Of a stretch of DNA of 12,936 nucleotides, positions 6,748-12,552 are shown one piece after another. This stretch comes from an uncultured bacterium (GTDB lineage Bacteria; Spirochaetota; Spirochaetia; Sphaerochaetales; Sphaerochaetaceae), in NCBI GenBank assembly GCA_905215015.1, contig CAJMOS010000086.1:1-12936 (forward strand), in the 5' to 3' direction. How positions within the stretch are numbered: position 1 is the first letter of the stretch; each line of letters begins with the position of its first letter. Under the pieces are notes generated by a model. It was not told where the DNA came from. It ran no database searches and saw only the letters and a program-made list of their open reading frames with translations. A program made the translations under genes and the position numbers.

Positions 6748-7704
6748 ATGGTCGAGCTGTATTTCTTGAACCTGGTCCAGCAGGAAAAGCTGTGTGAGAA
6801 GAGCGGGGAGTCCACCATCATCCGCCTGCCCGACGGCGGAACCGTACTGGTTGATTGCGGGGTCCCGGAAGCGGGACCTGCCATCGTCAGCAGGTTGCGG
6901 GCGCTTGGGGTGAAAAAGCTTGACGCCTTGGTGATTTCCCATTTCCATCTGGACCATATCGGAGGCGTGCCGGACGTTCTGGACGCGTTCGACGTGGATC
7001 GTGTCTACTCCTATCCCGTCGATTGGTTTTCCGACTACATGACCAAGGCGCTCCCTGCCTATGTGGCGGCGCTTGCGAAGCACCATCTCGTTCCCCAGCC
7101 GCTCTTTGACGGTATGTCCTTCAGTCTGGGAGGCGTCCGGTTCGACATCCTCTCGCCGCCAAGGGATTTTCCCCACGCCTTTTCCGACTACCAGAAATGG
7201 ATGCTGGAGAAGTATGGGCAGGAGGTCTATCCCTACGACAGCGCCGCCGTCACGGTTCCCATGGCCAACGACAGCTCCATCTGCTTCAAGATGACCTATG
7301 GCGCGAGCACCTATCTTTCCTGCGGGGACCTGTACTATTCGGGAGAACGCATGGTCTTGGACAAGCACAAGGACGATCTCCACGCGCTGGTCGCGAAGGC
7401 CAACCATCATGGCAACATGACCAGCTCGATTCCCGAATGGGTCGAAGCTGTTGGCGCGAAGATCGTGGTCGGCATGAAGGACGGACTGCCTGATGACCTG
7501 ATGAAGAAAGCCGATCCGAAAAAGTCGGAGTTCTGGAGAAGCCATGTCTCCGGGTGGCCGTATGACCGATGGCCGGAGCATGGGGCCGATTACTACTTTA
7601 CCTATTGGAACGGAGAGGTACGGGTGGAGATGGACGACCAAGGGCATGCAGCCGCGTATCCCCGGATGGGGACGAAGAACATGAGGCCCTCCGCCATCGG
7701 CTGA
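6748..7704 (+). CDS. MBL-fold (ComEC/Rec2-like) metallo-hydrolase, copy 1
   Basis: The 318-residue product is a metallo-beta-lactamase-fold hydrolase with the domain type seen in ComEC/Rec2-related soluble proteins. The metal motif HFHLDH lies at 65-70 (His65, His67, Asp69, His70). Further ligands are likely Asp194 in SCGDLYY and the histidines in NHHG (219-222). The N-terminus (FLNLVQQEK...SGESTIIRLPDGGTVLVDCG) has the typical two opening strands. There is no signal peptide or membrane segment, so it is not a DNA-uptake channel and should be cytoplasmic. The gene starts one base after the permease stop with AAGGG just upstream. A paralogue at 7707-8636 has the motif at the same residue numbers. 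The substrate is unknown; phosphodiester, lactone or sugar-ester hydrolysis are all possible for this fold. Confidence 0.88.
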   Translation: MVELYFLNLVQQEKLCEKSGESTIIRLPDGGTVLVDCGVPEAGPAIVSRLRALGVKKLDALVISHFHLDHIGGVPDVLDAFDVDRVYSYPVDWFSDYMTKALPAYVAALAKHHLVPQPLFDGMSFSLGGVRFDILSPPRDFPHAFSDYQKWMLEKYGQEVYPYDSAAVTVPMANDSSICFKMTYGASTYLSCGDLYYSGERMVLDKHKDDLHALVAKANHHGNMTSSIPEWVEAVGAKIVVGMKDGLPDDLMKKADPKKSEFWRSHVSGWPYDRWPEHGADYYFTYWNGEVRVEMDDQGHAAAYPRMGTKNMRPSAIG

Positions 7705-7706
7705 GA

Positions 7707-8636
7707 TTACAGCATGTTCTTTCCGCCGCGTTCCACCTGCACGGCGAACGAACCGTCTTCCTCGAGAAGGAACCGCACTTCGCCATTGACGAATGTGTGG
7801 TAATAGTCGCATCCCATGGCGGGCCAGTCCTTCTCCGGCCTGCTGTCCACATTGTCCTTCCAGAATGATGCCGCCTCCGGTTTCGGCACGGGAGGAAGCG
7901 AGTCCCTGACGGCGCAGACGGCCTTGGGGCGCGCGGCAAGCAACCACGCTTTGGTGCTCGAGGTATACGCCCCGTGGTGGTTTACCTTCGCGAGCGTGCA
8001 GGAAAGGTCCTGCTCGCGGGAACGAGCCAAACGCGCTTCCCCGGGGTAGTAGAGGTCGCCGCAGGTGAGGAACGAACCCTTTCCATAGGTGCATTTCAGG
8101 CTGATGGAGGAATCGTTGATGAAGGGCTCTGAAGGATGGGACTTGCTGTGGTAGTAGGGAAGGTGCAGCGTAGAGGCGATGCCGGCTTCATACGTTTGCC
8201 AGTCGGTTGGAAAGTGTTCGCAGGGCCCGAGGACATCGATGCGGACCCCGTCCATCTCCCACTGGTCCCCTTCCCAGACCATATGGCTGGCAAGGGCGTG
8301 CCTCCGCAGTGCGGCGAACAGCTGCGGGACCCTGTCGTTGTCGCAAGCGTCTCCGAAATAGGATTCCGGCCAGGTGATGACCTCGCCGACCGGAAACGAG
8401 TCAAGGATGCAGGGGGCTCCGCCGATATGGTCGATGTGGAAGTGGGTGAGCAAGAGGCAATCGATCCTTGTTACTCCGAGAGCGCATAGCCGGTCTCGGA
8501 GCATCTCTCCGCTTTCAGGCACTCCCGTGTCGATCAGCATCGTCGAGCCATGGGGAAACTGGATAAGGATGCTTTCCCCGCTCTTGACCGCTCCTTTGGC
8601 TTTGCGGGTGATGTTGAGAAACGTGATGGCAAGCAT
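7707..8636 (-). CDS. MBL-fold (ComEC/Rec2-like) metallo-hydrolase, copy 2
   Basis: The 309-residue protein is paralogous to the rightward MBL gene it faces. It carries HFHIDH at 65-70, SGES at 19-22, TCGDLYYPGE as the later Asp motif, and NHHGAYTSS as the distal His motif. The C-terminal segment GCDYYHTFVNGEVRFLLEEDG matches GADYYFTYWNGEVRVEMDD of the partner. The start at 8636 is preferred over a GTG at 8642 because it places the HxHxDH motif at the same residue numbers as in copy 1. No Shine-Dalgarno sequence is visible, and a candidate -10 box lies only 8 bases before the ATG, so the message may be leaderless. It is separated from its transporter genes by a stretch with Rpn remnants. Its stop is 2 bases from the stop of the convergent partner. 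Confidence 0.88.
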   Translation of the reverse strand: MLAITFLNITRKAKGAVKSGESILIQFPHGSTMLIDTGVPESGEMLRDRLCALGVTRIDCLLLTHFHIDHIGGAPCILDSFPVGEVITWPESYFGDACDNDRVPQLFAALRRHALASHMVWEGDQWEMDGVRIDVLGPCEHFPTDWQTYEAGIASTLHLPYYHSKSHPSEPFINDSSISLKCTYGKGSFLTCGDLYYPGEARLARSREQDLSCTLAKVNHHGAYTSSTKAWLLAARPKAVCAVRDSLPPVPKPEAASFWKDNVDSRPEKDWPAMGCDYYHTFVNGEVRFLLEEDGSFAVQVERGGKNML

Positions 8637-8644
8637 ATGCACAA

Positions 8645-8673
8645 ACTATATGCGTCAGGATCTTTCCCGGCAA
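8645..8673 (-). promoter_or_regulatory. Candidate promoter for the second MBL gene (possibly leaderless)
   Basis: On the minus strand TTGCCG (8668-8673; 4 of 6) is followed after 17 bases by TATAGT (8645-8650; 5 of 6). Only 8 bases separate the -10 box from the ATG at 8636, so transcription would begin at or next to the start codon. This fits the lack of a ribosome-binding site. The promoter overlaps the end of an Rpn remnant. Confidence 0.4.
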
Positions 8674-8792
8674 GCGTCCTTCAGGGAAACCGCGAGAACA
8701 TCCATGGCCTTTTCTCCGGTCATGTCGAATTTCTTGGCGATGTCCCTGACATTCCCGAGGCGGTAAAAGACTATCGTCCCGCCAGAGCACAT
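8655..8792 (-). pseudogene. Degenerate Rpn-family C-terminal tail (remnant 2)
   Basis: A 45-codon frame ending at TGA (8655-8657) encodes GNVRDIAKKFDMTGEKAMD followed by VLAVSLKD and RERS. This aligns with ENIRSLVGLLHLSPEQAMD, ALQVPSQD and RERV in the neighbouring frame, the C-terminal signature of Rpn/PD-(D/E)XK putative transposases. No nuclease core precedes it and no ribosome-binding site supports the ATG at 8792. It lies in a different frame from the other tail, so the two are separate copies. It is probably a dead fragment; weak translation is not excluded. Confidence 0.5.
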
Positions 8793-8818
8793 CCTGACGG
8801 GACTGTGCCATATCCAAT

Positions 8819-9049
8819 TCACGCTTTTGGCCGGGCAAGGATCTGCCGGACGCGCTCACGGTCCTGGGAAGGCACCTGCAGCGCGTCCATCGCCTGCTCC
8901 GGCGAGAGGTGGAGCAACCCGACAAGGCTCCGGATGTTTTCCAGCATGGCCGCTTCCCGGCCTTCCTCGCGGCCTTTCTTCTCGGCTCTTCTCAGCAGGT
9001 CGCGTCCGGCACCCTCGAACATGTCTTTCCCCACCTCCTGCACTACCAT
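8819..9049 (-). CDS. Rpn-family C-terminal fragment or stand-alone small protein (remnant 1)
   Basis: The 76-residue frame begins MVVQEVGKDMFEGAG and contains a charged helix, RRAEKKGREEGREAAM (20-35), then LENIRSLVGLLHLSPEQAMD and ALQVPSQDRERV. This is the usual C-terminal tail of Rpn recombination-promoting nuclease/putative transposase proteins (PD-(D/E)XK fold), whose complete members are about 280-320 residues. The nuclease core is missing: the same frame meets a stop at 9119-9121, and the preceding 180 bases show nothing like it. AGGAG (9056-9060) lies 6 bases before the ATG at 9047-9049, so it may be expressed as a small protein resembling the intragenic RpnS products known from enterobacterial rpn genes. 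The alternative is a truncated pseudogene. It lies between the MalG-like permease and MBL genes of the leftward operon. Confidence 0.55.
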   Translation of the reverse strand: MVVQEVGKDMFEGAGRDLLRRAEKKGREEGREAAMLENIRSLVGLLHLSPEQAMDALQVPSQDRERVRQILARPKA

Positions 9050-9195
9050 GCCGCTCTCCTGGGGAATTCGATGTGCGGGCGAGGAGGGGAAAAACACCGG
9101 AAACACTGGACTACATGGCTAACATGTCCCAGTACAATGAATAGAATCCCTAAACTTTTTTTGTGGGATGTTTGGAAGCGCAGGTCCCGAAGATG

Positions 9196-9225
9196 CTCTC
9201 GGGGGGATGGTTGCTCCCCCGAGAG
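9196..9225 (-). terminator. Strong stem-loop after the leftward permease genes
   Basis: CTCTCGGGGG (9196-9205) and CCCCCGAGAG (9216-9225) are perfect 10-base arms around a 10-base loop, starting 7 bases beyond the permease stop. No U-run follows in either direction, so it is not a textbook intrinsic terminator; it may act as a weak terminator or as a 3' end stabiliser. It would reduce read-through toward the Rpn remnants and the second MBL gene. Confidence 0.55.
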
Positions 9226-9232
9226 ATGCCGG

Positions 9233-10093
9233 TCATCCCTTGACCGCTCCCGCGACGATGCCCTTGACGAAGAATCGTTGCCCGAAGAGAAACACCAGAA
9301 AGATGGGGATGAGGGCGCTGGACGCGGCTGCCATGAGCAATCCATATTCGGTGAGGCTCTCCTCGATGAAGTTGGTCAATGCCACGGGGATGGTGTAGAG
9401 CCGCCAGTTGGAAAGGAATACCAGCGCGTCAAGATAGTTGTTCCAGTTCCACAGGAAGTCGAGCATGGCGAGAGCTCCCATGCTGGGGGTGGCGATGGGG
9501 ACCATGATGCGCCACCAGGTCTTGAACTCGCTCGCGCCATCGATGATCGCGGCTTCCCGCAGCGAGTTTGGCACTTGCATGAAGTATTGCCTCAGCAAGA
9601 AGGTTCCAGTGATGGTCACGAGCATCGGAAGGATCAAGGGCCAATGTGTTCCCATCAGATGGAGCTGGTTGAAAATGACAAACCGGGGAATCAGCGTGAC
9701 TTGGCTCGGCACCATCATGGTTGCCAGGTAGAGCAGGAACACCTTGTCGCGACCTCGGAACGGGATTTTCGCGAACGCGTAGCCCGCCAGCGTGCTGGTG
9801 AAGACCGCACCAAAAAGGTTGATGCCGGCAATCTTCAGCGAGTTGCAGTATGCCAACCCGAAGTGGTAGTTGGTTGCCGCCTCTCTCCCGATGTGCCACA
9901 CGTTGAGGTAGTTGTTGAAATAGAAATAGTTTGGGATCCAGTCGATCGGCAGCTTCATGACATCGCTTTCGTGCTTCATGGAAGCGCTGAGCATCCACAG
10001 GAAGGGGATGATCATGGCGAAGGCGAACAAGCCGATGACGACGCTCCAGAACACGCGCCAGATAGTTTTGTGCAGACGATACCCTTTCAACAT
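9233..10093 (-). CDS. Sugar ABC transporter permease, MalG/UgpE-like, copy 2
   Basis: The 286-residue permease parallels the gene at 5883-6746. Hydrophobic segments lie at about 14-37, 85-107, 117-135, 150-168, 202-220 and 250-270. The EAA loop is SLREAAIIDGASEFKTWWRI (177-196) and MVPSQVTLIPRF spans 127-138. Shared stretches with copy 1 include GYAFAKIPF/GYAFAKLKF and WRLYTIPVAL/WRQYTLPIAL. The start at 10093 is supported by AAAGGAG (10101-10107) 7 bases upstream; a longer in-frame extension to 10255 lies over the upstream permease gene and is low-complexity, so it is rejected. The gene follows its partner by 13 bases. Confidence 0.95.
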   Translation of the reverse strand: MLKGYRLHKTIWRVFWSVVIGLFAFAMIIPFLWMLSASMKHESDVMKLPIDWIPNYFYFNNYLNVWHIGREAATNYHFGLAYCNSLKIAGINLFGAVFTSTLAGYAFAKIPFRGRDKVFLLYLATMMVPSQVTLIPRFVIFNQLHLMGTHWPLILPMLVTITGTFLLRQYFMQVPNSLREAAIIDGASEFKTWWRIMVPIATPSMGALAMLDFLWNWNNYLDALVFLSNWRLYTIPVALTNFIEESLTEYGLLMAAASSALIPIFLVFLFGQRFFVKGIVAGAVKG

Positions 10094-10106
10094 GCCGGGC
10101 CTCCTT

Positions 10107-11003
10107 TCAAATATAGCTTGTCCATCGTTTCTGCCCGTGCCACTGGAACATGGTGATGACGAAGAGAATGAGGAACAGCACCCAGCTGATGGAGGCGGCG
10201 TATCCCATCCGATAGAAGGTGAAGGCTGCCGTATAGATGTAGTAGACCAAGACATGGGTGCTCGTTCCCGGACCGCCGCGGGTCATGATCTGCACCGGCG
10301 CGAAAATCTGGAAGCTGTTGACCATCGTGGTGATCACCAGAAAGAAGGTGGTCGGCGCGAGTTCCGGTATCGTGATATGGAAGAAGGTGCTTGTCGCTCC
10401 GGCTCCATCGACCTCGGCTGCCTCGTACAGCTCCTTCGAGAGACCACTGATCGCCGAGGTGTAGATCAGGATGGCGTAGCCGATATTGGACCAGATCGAC
10501 ATCACGATAATGGAGAAAAGTGCCCAACGCGGGTCGCCGAGCCACTGGGGCGGGTCCTTCACGAAAAGGTGGACGAACTGGGTGAACGGCCCCCAGGGAG
10601 AGTACATCATGATCCAGATGATGGCGACAGCCGTCACGTTGGAAATATAGGGCAGGAACATGGCAAGCTTCACCGGAAGCTTCGCCACGCAGTACTTGTC
10701 GATGATGACAGCGATCACCAGCGCCAGCGCTATGGTTATGGGGACGACGGTGAAGGCAAAGATACAGGTGTTCTTCAGAGAGGCAAGGAACCACTCGTCG
10801 TGCCACATCTCGACATAGTTCGAAATTCCGACGAACGACCAGTTGCCGATCCCTCTGGTGAAATCCCAGTCGGTGAAGCTGATGAAGAGCGAGAAGAGCA
10901 GGGGAAGCAGGACGAACAGCGTCATGCCAATCAAATTCGGCAGTATGAACGCGTATCCCGTCAGGTCGGTCCTCCCCTGTCGGGAAAAATGAAAAGGACG
11001 CAT
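10107..11003 (-). CDS. Sugar ABC transporter permease, MalF/UgpA-like, copy 2
   Basis: The 298-residue permease parallels the gene at 4984-5886. Hydrophobic segments lie at about 16-43, 78-102, 112-133, 161-183, 217-238 and 266-288. The EAA loop reads YEAAEVDGAGATSTFFHITI (193-212), and FTDWDFTRGIGNWSFVGI matches LTDWNYTKGFGNWNFLGL of copy 1. The ATG at 11003 is preferred over the GTG at 11009 because that GTG is part of the GAGGTG ribosome-binding site. The gene is separated from the SBP by 66 bases holding a strong hairpin. Confidence 0.94.
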   Translation of the reverse strand: MRPFHFSRQGRTDLTGYAFILPNLIGMTLFVLLPLLFSLFISFTDWDFTRGIGNWSFVGISNYVEMWHDEWFLASLKNTCIFAFTVVPITIALALVIAVIIDKYCVAKLPVKLAMFLPYISNVTAVAIIWIMMYSPWGPFTQFVHLFVKDPPQWLGDPRWALFSIIVMSIWSNIGYAILIYTSAISGLSKELYEAAEVDGAGATSTFFHITIPELAPTTFFLVITTMVNSFQIFAPVQIMTRGGPGTSTHVLVYYIYTAAFTFYRMGYAASISWVLFLILFVITMFQWHGQKRWTSYI

Positions 11004-11029
11004 AGGCACCTCAATCGGGTAGAGAAGGT

Positions 11030-11056
11030 ACTCCTCCGCCAGCGTGGCGGAGGAGT
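11030..11056 (-). terminator. Intercistronic hairpin between SBP and permease genes
   Basis: ACTCCTCCGCC (11030-11040) and GGCGGAGGAGT (11046-11056) are perfect 11-base arms around a 5-base loop, 13 bases after the SBP stop. No U-run follows. Such hairpins between binding-protein and permease genes usually protect the upstream message or partly terminate transcription, giving more SBP than permease. The paralogous spacer at 4953-4983 has no such hairpin. Confidence 0.6.
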
Positions 11057-11069
11057 TGGAAAAACCTGG

Positions 11070-12407
11070 TTATTTCAAGAACGCGTCTGCCTTGGCTTTC
11101 GCCTTGGTCAGCACATCCTTCGCGTCGCCACGACCGGTATAGATTTCCTCCAGGGCGTCGTTGTAGACCTTGGAGACTTCCGGCAGATGGTTGGTCTCGG
11201 TGGAGACAGCCATGTTCGGCAGGTTTTCCAGGAACTTGCTGACGGTCGGAGGATCAAGGATACCCTCGCCATTTTGCAGGTAGGCGTCAAGCTTGACCTG
11301 GGGATCGATGCCGGTGTACAGAGGCACACGGCCGTACGGGGCCATCGGCAGCATGCCGCCACGGACATACCAGAGCAGGAACTGGAAGGCCTCGTCGATG
11401 TGGGTGCTCTTCGAGTTGATGCAGAGGAAATCGCCGACAACACCTTCGCCAATCGAGTACTGGGCCTTCGCGGGATCGGAGACCGGAGGCGGCAGGTAGG
11501 CGGTCACGAAGTCATGCGGATACTTTTCCTTGTTCTTGATCGAGCGGATCGTCCAGACACCGAGCGACATGGCCGCCTTGCCTCCCAGGAACTGGCTCTC
11601 GACGGAGAGCTTCTGGGTCACGTTGTCCGTATGGGAGACTGCGCTCTTGTCGACATTCATCATGTCGCTGACCAGCTGGTTGACCTTGACCAGCTCCGGG
11701 TTGTCCAGGTTGGTCTCTTTGCCACCCTCTTTGTAGAGGAAGTTGGATCCGAGGACCGTCTGGGCCAGATAGGATGGGCGGAAAATCTCCATGTTGGTGT
11801 TCCAGTACATGCCGTAGACCTTGTCCTGCCCCTCGCCATGGGTCAGCTTCTTGGCGATTTCGCGGAAATCGTCGTAAGTCCATCCTTTCTGGGGAAGCGG
11901 GATTCCCGCCTCGTCGAACATGTTCTTGTTGGCAAGGATGAAGTAGTTTTCCATCTTGGTCGGAACGCCATAGACCTTGCCGTCGTAGATGTAGGGCTTG
12001 ACGCCATCACCCAGCTCCTTGACCATGTCGAATCCAGCGTCCCGTAGCTTGCCTGAGAGCTCAAGCGACATGCCGCCGGTACCGCGTTTGACGAGGTTCG
12101 CGCTGGTGTAGGTGATGAAAAGATCGACATCGCCGCCGCCAAGCAGCGTCGTCTCCAGCTTCATGTTGCCGGTATCATCGTTGACGAAACGGACATATTC
12201 GGCCTGGATGCCCTTGTCCTTGAACTCTTCGTTGAACTTGTCGACAGTCTGCTGGGGGCCATATTCGCCGGGTACGCCGCCCCACAGTCTCAGCAGTACC
12301 GGTTTCTTGCCGGCGCTTGCCGCAGCCTGTCCTTCCGAACTTCCCTGCGCGGAAAGCAACGCGCACGAGAACGCGGCCGCCATGAGAAGCATCATCCTCT
12401 TTTTCAT
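11070..12407 (-). CDS. Extracellular solute-binding protein, family 1 (sugar ABC transporter), copy 2
   Basis: The 445-residue product is the binding protein of the second importer. Its Sec signal is MKKRMMLLMAAAFSCALLSA with likely cleavage before QGSSEGQ; the Cys in AFSC precedes more hydrophobic sequence and is not a convincing lipobox. The mature part opens VLLRLWGGVPGEYG and shares with copy 1 the stretches KFNEEFKDKGIQAEYVR and KKLTHGEGQDKVYGM, the hinge YGVPTKMENY, and the end AKAKADAFLK. GGAGG (12415-12419) lies 7 bases before the ATG. It is followed by two permease genes in the same order as copy 1. The region between the two conserved blocks, expected to shape the ligand pocket, has diverged (VKRGTGGMSLELSGKLRDAG versus IPRIESGLVLPLDDLMAKTG), so a different ligand preference is plausible. 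Confidence 0.93.
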   Translation of the reverse strand: MKKRMMLLMAAAFSCALLSAQGSSEGQAAASAGKKPVLLRLWGGVPGEYGPQQTVDKFNEEFKDKGIQAEYVRFVNDDTGNMKLETTLLGGGDVDLFITYTSANLVKRGTGGMSLELSGKLRDAGFDMVKELGDGVKPYIYDGKVYGVPTKMENYFILANKNMFDEAGIPLPQKGWTYDDFREIAKKLTHGEGQDKVYGMYWNTNMEIFRPSYLAQTVLGSNFLYKEGGKETNLDNPELVKVNQLVSDMMNVDKSAVSHTDNVTQKLSVESQFLGGKAAMSLGVWTIRSIKNKEKYPHDFVTAYLPPPVSDPAKAQYSIGEGVVGDFLCINSKSTHIDEAFQFLLWYVRGGMLPMAPYGRVPLYTGIDPQVKLDAYLQNGEGILDPPTVSKFLENLPNMAVSTETNHLPEVSKVYNDALEEIYTGRGDAKDVLTKAKAKADAFLK

Positions 12408-12431
12408 GAGTCATCCTCCTTTAGGAATCAA

Positions 12432-12471
12432 TCTATGAGCATCTTTTCCCCGACAACCCGGAACTCATAGA
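12432..12471 (-). promoter_or_regulatory. Leader stem-loop ahead of the second SBP gene
   Basis: TCTATGAG (12432-12439) and CTCATAGA (12464-12471) are perfect 8-base arms enclosing 24 bases. TTCC and GGAA inside could pair as a second short stem, leaving a 6-base bulge. It ends about 10 bases from the ribosome-binding site, so it could stabilise or modulate the leader. It does not match a riboswitch I know. Confidence 0.35.
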
Positions 12472-12492
12472 AGAGATTGCGGTGTTTTGTTA

Positions 12493-12552
12493 GCACGATT
12501 TTGCTTGAAAGCGTACATATTTGTTAATGCTATAGCAAAATCCTGCTTTCAA
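12493..12552. promoter_or_regulatory. Compound inverted-repeat region, candidate regulator sites upstream of the second SBP operon
   Basis: Two interleaved 8-base inverted repeats lie here: GATTTTGC (12497-12504) with GCAAAATC (12535-12542), and TTGAAAGC (12505-12512) with GCTTTCAA (12545-12552). The first extends to 12 bases with one mismatch. The minus-strand unit TTGAAAGCAGGATTTTGC (12535-12552) is the second copy of the element shared with the rightward operon. The adjacent AraC-type regulator is a natural candidate binder. The far arm overlaps the AraC stop codon. I found no convincing -35/-10 pair for the operon in this stretch. Confidence 0.5.

Noticed and set aside
6736..8094. A 452-residue minus-strand frame opposite the first MBL gene that runs into the second
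   Set aside because: Both MBL genes on their own strands have complete catalytic motifs; this frame has none and lacks a ribosome-binding site.
6748..8636. The MBL genes as competence (ComEC) genes
   Set aside because: They lack the membrane channel and OB domains of ComEC, and the proteins have no membrane segment; only the hydrolase domain type is shared.
8515..8925. A 136-residue minus-strand frame across the Rpn remnants
   Set aside because: It is Arg/Ser/Cys-rich, out of frame with both Rpn tails and with the second MBL gene, and shows no motif.
9196..9225. Textbook intrinsic terminator
   Set aside because: The hairpin is strong but no T-run follows on either strand; it is kept only as a probable weak terminator or stabiliser.
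9957..12047. A 696-residue open frame on the plus strand opposite the second SBP and permease genes
   Set aside because: The minus strand encodes unmistakable permeases and an SBP throughout. The long plus frame is a by-product of codon bias and shows only low-complexity D/E/H/R-rich sequence.
12340..12407. Lipoprotein signal in the second SBP (Cys in AFSC)
   Set aside because: The hydrophobic core continues past the Cys to ALLSA and a normal signal peptidase I site before QGSSE, as in the paralogue that has no Cys at all.
12420..12548. A riboswitch ahead of the second SBP gene
   Set aside because: Only one simple stem-loop is present; the 141-base gap shows no conserved riboswitch core that I can recognise, and DNA-level inverted repeats next to a regulator explain it better.
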